The notes: generated by a model from the sequence alone, not told the origin. A stretch of DNA of 64,000 bases from Microbacterium sp. (GCA_019510305.1 JAEKKN010000038.1:51739-115738); one strand, 5' to 3'. Numbered from the stretch's first letter, positions 35,783 to 46,436 are shown. A program made the numbers and translations.

Positions 35783-36823
35783 GTGTCTGAGTCACCAGAG
35801 ATCACCCCAGAAGCGGTCGAAGCCGCCGTCGCCGCAGCCCTCGAGGCCATCGGTGCGGCAGCCGACACGACCGAGCTCAAGGCGGCTCGCGCCGCCCACG
35901 TCGCAGAGGGATCGCCGCTCGCGATCCTGAACGCCTCGATGCGACAGGTCGCGCCCGAGAACAAGGCCGCGTTCGGCAAGCTCGTCGGCCAGGGCCGGGG
36001 GCAGGTCACGCAGGCGCTCGCCGCGAAGGAAGCGGAGCTCGCCGCCGCCGAGGTCGCCGCACGCCTTGAGGCCGAGCGCGTCGACATCACCGCGGTCCCG
36101 TCCCGCACGCGTGTGGGGGCTCGGCATCCGCTCACCCTGCTCAGCGAGCAGATCTCCGACATCTTCGTCGGCATGGGGTGGGAGATCGCCGAAGGCCCCG
36201 AGCTCGAGCATGAGTGGTTCAACTTCGACGCTCTGAACTTCGATGTCGACCACCCCGCCCGCCAGGAGCAGGACACCTTCTACGTTGACCCGACCTCACG
36301 TCACCTGGTGATGCGGACCCACACCAGCCCGGTGCAGGTGCGCTCGATGCTCGAGCGCGACCTGCCGATCTACGTGCTGTGCCCTGGTCGCGTGTACCGC
36401 ACCGACGAGTTCGACGCCACGCACCTGCCGGTGTTCACCCAGTTCGAGGGCCTGGTGATCGACAAGGGCATCTCGATGGCGCACCTCAAGGGAACGCTCG
36501 ACCATGTGGCCCGCCAGCTCTTCGGCCCCGAGGCGAAGACGCGGTTCCGCACGAACTTCTTCCCCTTCACCGAGCCGTCAGCCGAGCTCGACCTGTGGCA
36601 CCCGACCTTCAAGGGCGGCGCGCGCTGGATCGAGTGGGGCGGCTGCGGCATGGTCAACCCCAACGTGCTGCGTGCCGCGGGCATCGATCCCGACGTGTAC
36701 AGCGGCTTCGCGTTCGGCATGGGCGTCGAGCGCGGACTCATGTTCCGCAGCGACGTGCAGGACATGCGCGACATGGCCGAGGGCGATATCCGATTCAGCG
36801 AGCAGTTCGGGATGGTGGTGTGA
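35783..36823 (+). CDS. pheS: Phenylalanyl-tRNA synthetase alpha subunit
   Basis: Catalytic subunit of the alpha2-beta2 class II synthetase. An N-terminal coiled-coil arm (residues ~1-90) binds tRNA. The class II motifs follow: motif 1 around HPLTLLSEQISDIFVGMGWEI, motif 2 YRTDEFDATHLPVFTQFEGL and motif 3 GFAFGMGVERGLM. FFPFTEPS and GCGMVNPNVL line the Phe pocket. The start is GTG 35783; the longer ORF upstream is the gluD region in another frame. It overlaps pheT by 1 bp. Confidence 0.97.
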   Translation: MSESPEITPEAVEAAVAAALEAIGAAADTTELKAARAAHVAEGSPLAILNASMRQVAPENKAAFGKLVGQGRGQVTQALAAKEAELAAAEVAARLEAERVDITAVPSRTRVGARHPLTLLSEQISDIFVGMGWEIAEGPELEHEWFNFDALNFDVDHPARQEQDTFYVDPTSRHLVMRTHTSPVQVRSMLERDLPIYVLCPGRVYRTDEFDATHLPVFTQFEGLVIDKGISMAHLKGTLDHVARQLFGPEAKTRFRTNFFPFTEPSAELDLWHPTFKGGARWIEWGGCGMVNPNVLRAAGIDPDVYSGFAFGMGVERGLMFRSDVQDMRDMAEGDIRFSEQFGMVV

Positions 36824-39327
36824 TGCGCGTCCCGCTTTCGTGGTTGCGTGAGTACGTCGATCTGGCAGCGGATGCCACGCCCGAGGACGTCCTCGCGGCG
36901 ATGGTGTCGGTCGGATTCGAAGAGGAGGACGTCCACCGCTTCGAGATCTCGGGCCCGGTCGTCGTCGGTCAGGTCGTCTCGCTCGAGGCTGAAGCCCAGT
37001 CGAACGGCAAGACGATCAACTGGTGCCAGGTCGACGTCGGCGAAGCACACGGCGGCGTCCGGGGGATCGTCTGCGGCGCGCACAACTTCGTCGCCGGAGA
37101 CAAGGTCGTCGTGACCCTGCCCGGCGCCGTGCTGCCCGGCCCGTTCCCGATCGCCGCGCGCAAGACCTACGGCCACGTCTCCGACGGCATGATCGCCTCG
37201 GCTCGAGAGCTGGGGCTCGGCGACGAGCACAACGGCATCCTCGTCCTCTCCGATCTCGGCATCGACGCGCCCGTCGGCACCGATGCGATCGCCCTGCTGG
37301 GTCTCGACGACGTCGCGGTGGAGATCAATGTGACCCCCGACCGCGGATACGCGTTCTCCCTGCGCGGAGTCGCGCGCGAGTACTCGCACGCCACCGGCGC
37401 TTCCTTCCGTGACCCGGCCGACCGCGACTTCGCGGAACTGCAGCCAGGCACCGGCCACACCGCGATCATCGACGACCGGGCTCCGGTGCGCGGTCGACCG
37501 GGCGCCACCGAGTTCGTCACGCGCGTCGTTCGCGATGTCGACCCCTCGCGTCCGACTCCGCCGTGGATGATCGCCCGGCTGTCGCTGGCCGGCATGCGAT
37601 CGCTCGGCATCCTGATCGACATCACGAACTACGTGATGCTCGAGCTCGGACAGCCACTGCACGGCTACGACCTCGACACGCTGAGCGGGGGCATCACCGT
37701 CCGCCGCGCGACCTCCGGCGAGAAGATCACGACTCTCGACGGTCAGGACCGCGCGCTGCACGTCGAGGATCTGCTGATCACCGACGAGTCCGGTCCGATC
37801 GGCATCGCGGGCGTCATGGGCGGCGGCACCACCGAGATGAACGATGCGACCCGCAACGTGCTGATCGAGGCGGCGACCTTCGACCCGATCACGATCGCGC
37901 GGTCGGCTCGTCGCCACAAGCTACCCAGCGAGGCGTCCAAGCGCTTCGAACGCGGCGTCGACCCGCTGATCCCGTTCGTCGCGGCCCGCCGTGCCGCCGA
38001 TCTGATGGTCGAGCTCGCGGGCGGCACGCTCACCGACGAGGGCGGCGCGCTGTTCTCCGAGGTCTTCGTCGGCGAGATCGAGCTGCCGGCCGGGTTCGTG
38101 CAAAGGCTCATCGGCGTGGACTACACGGATGCCGAGATCACGGGTGCACTGGAGACGATCGGTGCCGAGGTCACGACGGGGGAGGACCACTGGGTCGTCA
38201 TCCCCCCGACCTGGCGTCCCGACCTCACCGACAAATGGACGCTCGCAGAAGAGGTCGCCCGCATCCACGGGCTCGATCGCATCCCCTCGGTCCTGCCCAC
38301 CCCGCCGTCGGGTCGCGGCCTCACCGCGCACCAGCAGGGCCGTCGTCGCGTCTCGAACGCCCTCGCCGCGGCGGGCTTCCTCGAGACCTCTTCCTTCCCG
38401 TTCACGAGCGATGTCCAGAACGACCTGCACGGATCCGCCTCCGGCGAGAAGCTGCCCAGCATCCGTCTCGCCAACGCGCTCGACGGTCAGGCGCCGTTCC
38501 TGCGTCGTTCGCTGATCCCCGGCCTTCTGCAGATCGCGCACCGCAACATCTCGCGCGGCTTCACGGATCTGGCGATCTTCGAGACCGGCGTCGTGTTCCT
38601 GCCCGAGCCCGGGGTGGTCTACGGCACCGACGATGTGCCGCCGCTCGGAGCGCGGCCGAGTGACCACAAGCTCGCCGAACTCAACGCGTCGATCCCGCCG
38701 CAGCACCGCCACATCGCCGCTCTTCTGACCGGCAACGTGTCCGCGCGCCAGCCGGGACGCCCGGCCGAGCCGGCCGGCCTGGCCGAAGCGCTCGACGCCA
38801 TCGGCGTGATCGCCGCTGCCGCAGGCGTAGAGATCGACGTCGAACAGAGCGAACGCGCGGCTCTCCACCCGGGACGCACGGGTGTGCTGCGGGTCGGTGA
38901 GACCACGGTCGGCTACGTGGGAGAACTGCACCCCGACGTGGCCGCCGACGCGGATCTGCCGGGACGCGCAACCGTCCTCGAGCTCGACCTCGACGGCGTT
39001 CTGTCGCTCGCGGGCGAGTCGGTCGTCGCGGCCTCCCTGTCGGGCTTCCCGGCCGCGACGCAGGACGTGTCGCTCACCGTAGCGGCCGACCTGCCCGCAG
39101 CCGAGCTGCGTGCGGCGCTCGTCGAGGGTGCGGGTCCGCTTCTGGAATCGCTGCGTCTGGTCGACGACTATCGCGGCGAGGGTGTGCCGGCGGGTTCGAA
39201 GAGCCTCACCTTCGCATTGCGCTTCCGCGCCGACGACCGCACGCTGACCGCAGCCGAGGCGACCGAGGCGAAGCTCGCCGGTGTGGCCGTGGCCGCAGAG
39301 CGTTTCGGCGCCGCGCTGCGCGACTGA
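36823..39327 (+). CDS. pheT: Phenylalanyl-tRNA synthetase beta subunit
   Basis: Editing and tRNA-binding subunit (834 aa). The start MRVPLSWLREYVDL is followed by an EMAP/OB tRNA-binding domain (~40-150: GKTINWCQVDVGE, GIVCGAHNF). Next are the B3/B4 editing domain (SLAGMRSLGILIDITNYVMLELGQPLHGYD region), the B5 domain, a catalytic-like core, and the C-terminal FDX-ACB anticodon-binding domain (GFPAATQDVSLTV to KSLTFALRFRADDRTLT). The length is typical. ATG 36823 overlaps the pheS stop. Confidence 0.97.
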   Translation: MRVPLSWLREYVDLAADATPEDVLAAMVSVGFEEEDVHRFEISGPVVVGQVVSLEAEAQSNGKTINWCQVDVGEAHGGVRGIVCGAHNFVAGDKVVVTLPGAVLPGPFPIAARKTYGHVSDGMIASARELGLGDEHNGILVLSDLGIDAPVGTDAIALLGLDDVAVEINVTPDRGYAFSLRGVAREYSHATGASFRDPADRDFAELQPGTGHTAIIDDRAPVRGRPGATEFVTRVVRDVDPSRPTPPWMIARLSLAGMRSLGILIDITNYVMLELGQPLHGYDLDTLSGGITVRRATSGEKITTLDGQDRALHVEDLLITDESGPIGIAGVMGGGTTEMNDATRNVLIEAATFDPITIARSARRHKLPSEASKRFERGVDPLIPFVAARRAADLMVELAGGTLTDEGGALFSEVFVGEIELPAGFVQRLIGVDYTDAEITGALETIGAEVTTGEDHWVVIPPTWRPDLTDKWTLAEEVARIHGLDRIPSVLPTPPSGRGLTAHQQGRRRVSNALAAAGFLETSSFPFTSDVQNDLHGSASGEKLPSIRLANALDGQAPFLRRSLIPGLLQIAHRNISRGFTDLAIFETGVVFLPEPGVVYGTDDVPPLGARPSDHKLAELNASIPPQHRHIAALLTGNVSARQPGRPAEPAGLAEALDAIGVIAAAAGVEIDVEQSERAALHPGRTGVLRVGETTVGYVGELHPDVAADADLPGRATVLELDLDGVLSLAGESVVAASLSGFPAATQDVSLTVAADLPAAELRAALVEGAGPLLESLRLVDDYRGEGVPAGSKSLTFALRFRADDRTLTAAEATEAKLAGVAVAAERFGAALRD

Positions 39328-39364
39328 CCAGGATTCGGGTACGGCGCCGGGGTAGCGTGGCGGG

Positions 39365-40081
39365 ATGAGCATCCTCCCGCACAGCACCCCGGCGGCCGTC
39401 CCGGAGGGCGCCCGTCCGCTGGGCGAAGGTCCGTTCCTCGTGCCTGGTGATCAGATCGACTGGCACTACCGCGCGCCGGGCTGGCAGCCCGGCGACCCGT
39501 CGACGATCTCACCCATGCGTGTGGTTCGTGATGACGAACGCGGTCTCGTCGCCTGGCTCGCCCCTGGGACGCTGCAGGAGGCGCAGGGCTCTGCGACCGG
39601 CGACCGGGTCCGCTCGATTCCGCTCGAACGGCGGTGGCTGGATCGTCGTACGAGGATCGTCGAGGAGTGGTGGGGCGGAGGCAGTCTGCGCATCGCTCCG
39701 GTCGGTGCCGCCTGGTCCGTGTGCCTGTTCTGGAAGCCTGCAGACGACGGCGACTGGCGTTTCGACGGGTGGTACGTGAACCTCGAGAACGCGCACCTGC
39801 GTACCGACCGTGACACGTACTCCTCGGATCACATCCTCGACGTCTGGATCGCGGCGGACCGCACAGTCCATCTCAAGGATGAGGACGAGGTCGTCGCCGC
39901 GATCAGCCAGGGGAGGCTGACCCGCGAGCAAGCGGCGCAGATCGAACGTCACGCCGGAGCGGCGATCGAGTCGTTCCGCTCGGGCGAATGGCCGTTCGAT
40001 GCGGAGTGGATCGATTGGCGGCCCGATCCGTCGTGGACGATTCCCGCTCTGCGTGGTCTGGACGAACTGCGCGGCGCCTGA
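39365..40081 (+). CDS. DUF402 domain protein
   Basis: A soluble protein of 238 residues. The DUF402 beta-barrel region has WYVNLENAHLRTDRDTYSSDHILDVWIAAD preceded by tryptophan-rich strands (WSVCLFWKPADDGDWRF). Related proteins include nucleoside tri-/diphosphate phosphatases and RNase-like factors (FAU-1 type), so phosphatase activity on nucleotides is possible. Key Asp/Glu residues (the Asp cluster after YVNLE, and KDEDE) are present. It lies 37 bp after pheT. Confidence 0.82.
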   Translation: MSILPHSTPAAVPEGARPLGEGPFLVPGDQIDWHYRAPGWQPGDPSTISPMRVVRDDERGLVAWLAPGTLQEAQGSATGDRVRSIPLERRWLDRRTRIVEEWWGGGSLRIAPVGAAWSVCLFWKPADDGDWRFDGWYVNLENAHLRTDRDTYSSDHILDVWIAADRTVHLKDEDEVVAAISQGRLTREQAAQIERHAGAAIESFRSGEWPFDAEWIDWRPDPSWTIPALRGLDELRGA

Positions 40082-40145
40082 TCCTCGAACTCTGCTCTCG
40101 GCGGATCACCTTCCCTCGGGCGGCGGATGCTGGTGACATGGACGG

Positions 40146-41126
40146 ATGACGAACGCTCTGATCCTCGGCGGAACCGGCTGGCTTTCCGGCCGCATCTCAC
40201 AACGCCTGCAGGACGATGGCGTCGACGTCACCTGCCTTGCACGGGGCGGCCGGGCGGCGCCTGGCAGCGCCGAACTCGTGCGCGGAGATCGCGACGACCC
40301 TCGCGTGTACGAGGCGCTGGCTGCACGGGAGTGGGACCACGTGATCGACATCTCCTCGCGGGCCGATCACGTCATCGCCGCCGTGGTCGCGCTCGGCGAT
40401 CGTGCTGCACGCTGGACGTACGTGTCGTCGGTGTCGGCATACGCCGATGACGTCACGGTGGGCGCCGACGAATCCGCACGTCTGCACGTTGCGGCGAAGC
40501 CGGGAGACGAGTACGAATACGGCCCGCAGAAGGTCGCTGCCGAAGACGCGGTGCGCACCCTCGGCGGTCGTGCACTGATCGTCCGGCCTGGGCTCATCGT
40601 CGGATCGGGCGACCCCAGCGATCGTTTCGGCTATTGGGCTGCGGCCGTGCTGAGAGCGGGATCGGCGGACGTGCTGCTGCCGCCGACGGAGGGGCGCACG
40701 GCGCAGGTGATCGACGTCGACGACGTCGCGGCGTTCATCGCGACGGCCACCGCCACCGGTGCGATCAACGCGGTCGGTGCGCAGCATCCGCTCGGCGACG
40801 TGCTCGCGCTGTTCCGCACAGCGACCGGACACACCGGCGGCACAGTGTCGGCCGAGGAGGAGTGGCTCGTCGGGCACGGCGTCGAGTATTGGGCGGGCGA
40901 GCGTTCGCTGCCGCTGTGGCTGCCCGCCGAGATGACGGGATTCATGGCGCGGTCGAACGCCGCCTACCTGGCGAACGGCGGTCTCCTGCGCCGGCTGGAG
41001 GACACGGTGGCAGAGGTCGTTCAGGACGAGCGCGTGCGCGGCGTGGAGCGCGAGCGGCGTGCCGGGCTCACAGGATCCGAGGAGCGGGAGCTCCTCGCCG
41101 AACTGCGCCGACTGCCGCTTCGCTAG
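40146..41126 (+). CDS. NAD(P)-dependent epimerase/dehydratase-like protein
   Basis: The extended SDR fold begins with the nucleotide-binding GGTGWLSG (a GXXGXXG variant) at residues ~8-15. A short Rossmann domain follows, and YVSSVSAYAD and YEYGPQKVAAED supply a Tyr-x3-Lys type pair (YGPQK). It resembles reductases acting on nucleotide sugars or isoflavone-reductase-like proteins; the substrate is unknown. The length of 326 aa is usual. Its TAG stop is embedded in the promoter of the thiamin operon. Confidence 0.82.
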   Translation: MTNALILGGTGWLSGRISQRLQDDGVDVTCLARGGRAAPGSAELVRGDRDDPRVYEALAAREWDHVIDISSRADHVIAAVVALGDRAARWTYVSSVSAYADDVTVGADESARLHVAAKPGDEYEYGPQKVAAEDAVRTLGGRALIVRPGLIVGSGDPSDRFGYWAAAVLRAGSADVLLPPTEGRTAQVIDVDDVAAFIATATATGAINAVGAQHPLGDVLALFRTATGHTGGTVSAEEEWLVGHGVEYWAGERSLPLWLPAEMTGFMARSNAAYLANGGLLRRLEDTVAEVVQDERVRGVERERRAGLTGSEERELLAELRRLPLR

Positions 41127-41129
41127 ACT
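41124..41129 (+). promoter_or_regulatory. -10 box TAGACT of the thiamin operon
   Basis: TAGACT overlaps the stop codon of the epimerase gene. Transcription would begin about 7-10 nt downstream, exactly at the 5' edge of the TPP riboswitch. Confidence 0.55.
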
Positions 41130-41138
41130 GCCAGCAGT

Positions 41139-41212
41139 GACACGGGGTGCCGCATCCGCGGCTGAGAACAGACCCGTCGAACCTGATCTAGTTAGCACTA
41201 GCGAAGGGAATG
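41139..41212 (+). promoter_or_regulatory. TPP riboswitch (THI element)
   Basis: The conserved blocks are in order: ACACGGGGTGCC at the 5' side, GGCTGAGAACAGACCCG (the CUGAGA sensor motif), ACCTGATCTAGTTAGCACTAG (two blocks around the ACCUGA core) and GCGAAGGGAA at the 3' stem. It lies immediately upstream of thiM with the AAGGGAA/Shine-Dalgarno in its 3' helix, so TPP should repress translation of thiM and the downstream fusion. Confidence 0.95.
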
Positions 41213-41216
41213 TCGC

Positions 41217-42065
41217 ATGAGCGATCTTCTGCGTCCTGCATCCGCCGCCGACCTCGTCACAGAGGCCGCCTCCCTTCTGGAGGTGCTGCGTGCCGACCCG
41301 CCGCTGACGCACTGCATCACGAACTCGGTCGTCACGGGCTTCACGGCGAACGTGCTGCTCGCGATCGGGGCGGCGCCCGCCATGGTGGACATCGTCGGCG
41401 AGTCCGGCCTGTTCGCGGGCATCGCCTCGGGACTTCTCGTGAACCTCGGCACGCCGACCCCCGAGCAGCGGGAGGCGAGCTTCGAAGCGGTCGAGGGAGC
41501 CACGGCATCCGGAACTCCCTGGGTCCTCGATCCGGTCGCGATCGGTGCGCTGCCGGTGCGCACCGCGCTCGCGCACCGTCTCGCCGAGCAACGCCCGACC
41601 GCGATCCGTGGCAATGCCTCGGAGATCCTCGCACTCGCCGGACTCAGCGCAGGAGGGCGCGGTGTCGATGCGACGGACAGCGCAGACGCCGCGATCGATG
41701 CGGCCCGCGCGCTCGCCTCGAGATTCGGCAGCGTCGTGGCGGTCTCCGGACCGGTCGATCTCATCACGGACGGCGAGCGCGTGCTCCGGCTCGCCAACGG
41801 GCACGAACTGCTCACCAGGGTGACCGGCGGCGGATGCGCCCTCGGCGCAGTGATGGCTGCCTTCCTCGGAGCCGCACGCGCCAGAGCCACCCCGCCGCTG
41901 CTCGCCGTGGCCTCGGCGAGCCTCGTCTACACGGTCGCTGCTGAACGCGCTGCCAGCGCGTCCACGGGGCCCGGCAGCTTCGCCGTCGCGCTTCTCGATG
42001 CGCTCGCCGCCGTGCAACCCGTCGACATCGAGTCCGCGGCTCGCGTCGAGACGGCTGCGCTGTGA
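41217..42065 (+). CDS. thiM: Hydroxyethylthiazole kinase
   Basis: Phosphorylates 4-methyl-5-(2-hydroxyethyl)thiazole in the salvage branch of thiamin synthesis. It is a ribokinase-like fold of 282 aa with [51 protein letters not shown] and the catalytic region [18 protein letters not shown], whose Cys is conserved in ThiM. It lies directly behind the TPP riboswitch and overlaps the next gene by 4 bp (GTGA). Confidence 0.95.
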   Translation: MSDLLRPASAADLVTEAASLLEVLRADPPLTHCITNSVVTGFTANVLLAIGAAPAMVDIVGESGLFAGIASGLLVNLGTPTPEQREASFEAVEGATASGTPWVLDPVAIGALPVRTALAHRLAEQRPTAIRGNASEILALAGLSAGGRGVDATDSADAAIDAARALASRFGSVVAVSGPVDLITDGERVLRLANGHELLTRVTGGGCALGAVMAAFLGAARARATPPLLAVASASLVYTVAAERAASASTGPGSFAVALLDALAAVQPVDIESAARVETAAL

Positions 42066-44188
42066 TCGCCGACCTGTCGCTGTACCTCGTCACCGATCCG
42101 GCGTTGTGCGGAGAGCGCGGCGTCGTCGACACGGTCCGTCACGCGGTCGACGGGGGAGTGCGCGTCGTCCAGCTGCGCGACAAGCAAGCGACGGATGCCG
42201 AGATCACGGCGCAGCTGATCGAACTGTCGCGGGTGATCGACGGGCGATCGCTGCTGCTCGTCAACGACCGACTCGACGCGGCGATCGCCGCCCGGGAAGC
42301 AGGCGCCAGGGTCGACGGCGTCCACCTCGGGCAGGGCGACGCGTCGGTGCTCCGTGCCCGATCGGAACTCGGCCCCGATGCGCTGATCGGTCTCACCGCG
42401 AACAGCCGGGCTCATCTCGACGCCGCACTCGCCCTCCCCGCCGGAACCGTGGACTACCTGGGGGTGGGAGTCATCCGCCCGACGAAGACCAAGCCCGATC
42501 ATCCTCCGGCTCTCGGCGTCGACGGGTTCCGTGCGTTCGCCGCCGCGAGTCCGCTGCCCTGCGTCGCGATCGGAGGTGTCGGCATCGACGACACCGAGGC
42601 GTTGCGGGATGCCGGTGCGGCGGGCCTCGCCGTCGTGTCCGCACTGTGTGCCGTAGAAGACCCCGCCGAGACGGCAGCAGCGTTCGTGCAGCGGTGGCGG
42701 GCGGCCGGAGTCCCTCGCGTGCTGAGCATCGCCGGCAGCGACCCGTCAGGCGGCGCCGGCGTGCAGGCCGATCTCAAGTCGATCGCGGCCTCCGGGGGAT
42801 ACGGCATGGCTGTGATCACGGCCCTCACCGCGCAGAACACACGGGGTGTCCGCGCCGTCCACGTCCCGCCGACAGAGTTCCTCCGCGAGCAGCTCGACGC
42901 GATCTCTGACGACATCGCGGTCGACGCGGTGAAGATCGGAATGCTCGCGAATGCGGAGGTCATCCGCACCGTCGTCGACTGGATCGACACGGCGCGTCCG
43001 TCCATCGTGGTGGTGGATCCCGTCATGGTCGCGACCAGCGGCGACCGGCTGCTGGATGCCGAGGCCGAGCACGCCCTCGGAGCCCTGCTCGCGCGGGCAG
43101 ACGTGATCACTCCGAACCTCGGCGAACTCGGGGTGCTCGTGGGTCGCGACATCGACGGCTGGGATGATGCGCTCGCCGCGGCGTCGGTGCTGTCGGCGAC
43201 GGTCGGCGCGCAGGTGCTGGTGAAGGGCGGGCATCTCGACGGCGCGGAGGCGCCCGACGCCCTCGTCGGAGCCGGCGCGATCGTCGAGTTCCCCGGTGCG
43301 CGCATCCAGACCCGCAACACCCACGGAACCGGCTGCTCGCTGTCGTCGGCGCTCGCGACCCGCCTCGCGAGAGGAGAGACTCCCGCCGATGCCGTCGCCT
43401 CAGCCCGGGCGTGGCTGCGTGAGTCCCTGCGGGGGAGTGAGGCGCTCGTGGTCGGGCGCGGGCACGGGCCGATCAGTCACTTCGCCGGGCTGTGGGAGCG
43501 CGGCGGTCTCGAGACGCGCCCGCGTGCAGAGTCCGTCGCGGCCGACTGGTGGCAGCGGATCTCCGGCATCCGCTCGGACATCGATGAGCTGCCGTTCATC
43601 CGGGCCCTCGCAGACGGCACTCTCGGGCGGGACGCCTTCCTGTTCTACCTCGCGCAGGACGCGCTCTACCTGCGCGAGTACGCCAGGGTTCTGGCGGAAG
43701 CGTCGCGCCTCGCGCCTACCTCGGCCGAGCAGGCGTTCTGGGCGCACTCCGCCCACGGCTCGATCGTCGGCGAACTCGAGCTGCACGCGTCTTGGCTCAC
43801 CCCCGAGGCGGGCGTCGGCGCCGAGACCTTCGCGGCCGAGCGCGCACCGGCGACCGCGGCGTACCTCGACCATCTGCGGGCGACCGCGTTCACCGGCGAC
43901 TACGCCGAGCTGATCGCCGCGATCCTGCCGTGCTTCTGGCTGTACGACGATCTGGGCCGCCGCCTGCACGAGGGGGAGTTCGGCGAGTATGCCTGCGATC
44001 CGCAGCATCCGTACGCCTCGTGGCTCGCAACCTACGCCGACCCGGCATTCGAGCAGGCTACGGTCCAGGCGATCGCCTACGTCGCGGAGGCAGCGGTCTC
44101 GGCCTCGCCCGCGCAGCGGAGTCGCATGTACCGCGCCTTCGAGATCGCCGCCGCGCACGAGCTCGCGTTCTTCGCCGCACCGCTCTGA
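42062..44188 (+). CDS. thiE: Trifunctional fusion ThiE-ThiD-TenA (thiamin biosynthesis/salvage)
   Basis: One 708-residue protein with three complete enzymes. Residues ~1-215 are thiamin-phosphate synthase ([36 protein letters not shown]). Residues ~219-480 are HMP/HMP-P kinase ([45 protein letters not shown]). Residues ~490-708 are a TenA aminopyrimidine aminohydrolase with active-site C624 ([11 protein letters not shown]) and the C-terminal Glu region ([14 protein letters not shown]). Together with ThiM it can salvage pyrimidine, thiazole and degraded thiamin. GTG 42062 overlaps thiM. Confidence 0.94.
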   Translation: MIADLSLYLVTDPALCGERGVVDTVRHAVDGGVRVVQLRDKQATDAEITAQLIELSRVIDGRSLLLVNDRLDAAIAAREAGARVDGVHLGQGDASVLRARSELGPDALIGLTANSRAHLDAALALPAGTVDYLGVGVIRPTKTKPDHPPALGVDGFRAFAAASPLPCVAIGGVGIDDTEALRDAGAAGLAVVSALCAVEDPAETAAAFVQRWRAAGVPRVLSIAGSDPSGGAGVQADLKSIAASGGYGMAVITALTAQNTRGVRAVHVPPTEFLREQLDAISDDIAVDAVKIGMLANAEVIRTVVDWIDTARPSIVVVDPVMVATSGDRLLDAEAEHALGALLARADVITPNLGELGVLVGRDIDGWDDALAAASVLSATVGAQVLVKGGHLDGAEAPDALVGAGAIVEFPGARIQTRNTHGTGCSLSSALATRLARGETPADAVASARAWLRESLRGSEALVVGRGHGPISHFAGLWERGGLETRPRAESVAADWWQRISGIRSDIDELPFIRALADGTLGRDAFLFYLAQDALYLREYARVLAEASRLAPTSAEQAFWAHSAHGSIVGELELHASWLTPEAGVGAETFAAERAPATAAYLDHLRATAFTGDYAELIAAILPCFWLYDDLGRRLHEGEFGEYACDPQHPYASWLATYADPAFEQATVQAIAYVAEAAVSASPAQRSRMYRAFEIAAAHELAFFAAPL

Positions 44189-44201
44189 ACGGCCGAACCG
44201 C

Positions 44202-45557
44202 TCACTCTGCCGCGAGACGCAGGGCGAGTGGTTCCCGCATGCGGGCCATGGCCGGAACGAGCGTCGCTGAGACCGTCAGAACGAGACCGAGCGCCACCAG
44301 CTGTGCGGCCGCTCCGATATCGATGACGGGGACCGCGGGGACGAAGCGGCCGAGCGCGGCCGCACTGATGAGAGCGGTGCCGAACACCACGATCGACGCG
44401 AGCAGCGTCGCCGTGATCACATGAATCGCTGCCTGGCAGACAGCGGCGCCGAGCACGACGCCGTGGCTGGCCCCGCTCGCTCGAAGCAGCGCCTGTTCTG
44501 ACGCCTGCGTGCGGTTGCTCATGAACAGCACGACTGCAGCCCCCGTCGCACCGAGCAGCACGGGCCCGCCCACGAGGAGCATCACCTGCATGATGCCCAG
44601 ATCGAAGTTCCCCGGCAAGCCGGCCGACGTCATCGCCGTGCTGGTGGTAGCCGACATCGTCATCAAGCCGCCCAGCAGCGCGGTGCCGACGAACAGGGGA
44701 GTGACGGATGCCGTGCTCCTCCCGAGGTGGTAACGCGCCTGGTGCCGGGCGAGGTGCCAGGTCGCGGATGCCCGTGCAGGGATCAGCGCTGTCCACGCTC
44801 TGAGGACGAGCGGGGACAGCACAGGGGCGGCGGTCGCGACGATCGCCGTCAGATACGCGGGGAGCAGCGGGAACTGCGAGATCGCGGTGCTGCGCTCTTC
44901 GGCACGGAACGGTGCGAGGGCACCGCCGAACCCTGCTGCGAGCAGTACGGCGACCAGCAGCATCCAGCGCCACCATCGCATGCGCTTCGCCTCCGCCTCC
45001 GGTTCGCGCAACGCACTGAGAGCCGGCGTACGGCCCGCCGATCTCGCGCCACGGAACCCGCCCAGCAGCACCACCAGCGTCGTGAGCGGCACCACGATGA
45101 CACCGGTGAGGGTCCCCGGCCGAATCGACGACTCGGCCCACCAGGACGAGTCGTCGACGAAGACGGCGTGGAGGAACGGCGGGACGATGAGCACAGCAGC
45201 ACCGAAGCCGACGAAGCCTGCGAGCAGGCCGACGCCCGTGAGCTGCGAGATGACGACTGCGGAAGTCTGTGCGGGGCTGACTCCCGCGAGCTGCCATCGT
45301 GCGTACACCGCACGGTGAAGGTCGACAGCGAGGCGCGACACGGCGGCGATCACGATCGCCCCGGCGGGGACGTTCAGGATCAGCAGGATCGAAAGGAAGC
45401 TGACAGACGCGTCCAGGATCTCCCCACCCTCCGCGAGGCCGGCCTCGAGCATCGCGATCGCGGCCGAGAACGAGACTGCGGCAACCGCGCCGACCGCGGC
45501 CAGGCCGCTCCAGGTGGCCCAGCCGTGCCGCAGCTCAGCACGGAGCAGCGGGATCAC
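44202..45557 (-). CDS. ABC transporter permease, FtsX/MacB-like
   Basis: A 451-residue membrane protein with about eight hydrophobic segments. The arrangement is an N-terminal helix, a block of helices at ~40-200, and a C-terminal block of three helices around 310-445 with [31 protein letters not shown]. The last motif resembles the FtsX domain end. With its ATPase (4-bp overlap) and a divergent two-component system it forms a likely drug or peptide exporter module. The substrate is unknown. Confidence 0.8.
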   Translation of the reverse strand: MIPLLRAELRHGWATWSGLAAVGAVAAVSFSAAIAMLEAGLAEGGEILDASVSFLSILLILNVPAGAIVIAAVSRLAVDLHRAVYARWQLAGVSPAQTSAVVISQLTGVGLLAGFVGFGAAVLIVPPFLHAVFVDDSSWWAESSIRPGTLTGVIVVPLTTLVVLLGGFRGARSAGRTPALSALREPEAEAKRMRWWRWMLLVAVLLAAGFGGALAPFRAEERSTAISQFPLLPAYLTAIVATAAPVLSPLVLRAWTALIPARASATWHLARHQARYHLGRSTASVTPLFVGTALLGGLMTMSATTSTAMTSAGLPGNFDLGIMQVMLLVGGPVLLGATGAAVVLFMSNRTQASEQALLRASGASHGVVLGAAVCQAAIHVITATLLASIVVFGTALISAAALGRFVPAVPVIDIGAAAQLVALGLVLTVSATLVPAMARMREPLALRLAAE

Positions 45558-46312
45558 GCGGCCGCTCCTGTGCGAACGGGCGACTGCAGCGCGCCGAGGA
45601 TGTCCGCGGCGGAAGGACGCAGAAGCTCCGTCACCACGGCGCCGTCTCTGAGGACCACGGTACGGTCGGCCCGAGCAGCCGCCTCCAGGTCGTGGGTGAC
45701 GAGTATCACGCCGTTCCGTCCGGAAGCGTGTGCGCGCAGAAGATCCAGCACCTGCGCCCCCGTGGCCGTGTCGAGCGCCCCTGTGGGCTCGTCTGCGAAG
45801 ACGATCTCCGGCTGCGCGGCGAGTACTCGTGCGATCGCGACGCGCTGCTGTTGCCCGCCCGAAAGCTGGCCGGGGCGCTTGCTCCCGTGTCCTGACAGCC
45901 CGACAGCGGTCAGCGCTGCCGCGGTGTCGGGCGATCGGCGACGTGCCAGACGCGCCGGCAGCGCGACGTTCTCCGCAGCGGACAGCGACGGGATCAGGTT
46001 GTAGCTCTGGAACACGAATCCGATCCGATCGCGCCGGAGTTTGGCGAGTCGTCGCTGAGGCATCCGTTCGATGCGTGTGCTGTCCAACTCGATCTCGCCG
46101 GCATCCGCTCGTTCGAGTCCCGCCAGGCAGTACATCAACGTCGATTTGCCCGATCCGCTCGGCCCGACGATGCTCACCATCTCGCCTCGCGCGACGTGGA
46201 CATCGACGTCACGCAGCACGTTCGCCGCCGGACCACGTCCGACGGCGTAGGCCTTCGATATCCCCTTCGCTCTGAGCAGGGGAACCGCAGTCGCAGGTGT
46301 GGGAGTAGTCAT
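45554..46312 (-). CDS. ABC transporter ATP-binding protein (LolD/MacB type)
   Basis: ATPase of 252 aa with Walker [11 protein letters not shown]-loop [12 protein letters not shown], signature LSGGQQQR, Walker [13 protein letters not shown] and switch His ([12 protein letters not shown]). The type is that of MacB/LolD/YxdL exporters, which pair with FtsX-like permeases, as here. ATG 46312 faces the divergent histidine kinase gene across 124 bp. Confidence 0.9.
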   Translation of the reverse strand: MTTPTPATAVPLLRAKGISKAYAVGRGPAANVLRDVDVHVARGEMVSIVGPSGSGKSTLMYCLAGLERADAGEIELDSTRIERMPQRRLAKLRRDRIGFVFQSYNLIPSLSAAENVALPARLARRRSPDTAAALTAVGLSGHGSKRPGQLSGGQQQRVAIARVLAAQPEIVFADEPTGALDTATGAQVLDLLRAHASGRNGVILVTHDLEAAARADRTVVLRDGAVVTELLRPSAADILGALQSPVRTGAAA

Positions 46313-46424
46313 TGCTCCAGTAGACGGCGAACGACGACGACGCGCATCGGAGCGCGAGAGGCATCCCTGGTAGACCTGGCGCTACCTTCGGGCTCTCGAC
46401 CACTGGCGGACGAGCTCCTGTGCA

Positions 46425-46430
46425 TAGGCT
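46425..46430 (+). promoter_or_regulatory. -10 box TAGGCT of the NarL-type two-component operon
   Basis: TAGGCT lies six nucleotides before GTG 46437; leaderless layout. Confidence 0.5.
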
Positions 46431-46436
46431 GATCCC

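Noticed and set aside
36370-37917. 515-codon minus-strand open frame opposite pheS/pheT
   Set aside because: Shadow of pheST codons; low-complexity Asp/Arg/Val composition.
40197-42017. 606-codon minus-strand open frame across the epimerase and thiM
   Set aside because: It crosses the TPP riboswitch and two clear genes on the other strand; no recognisable motifs.
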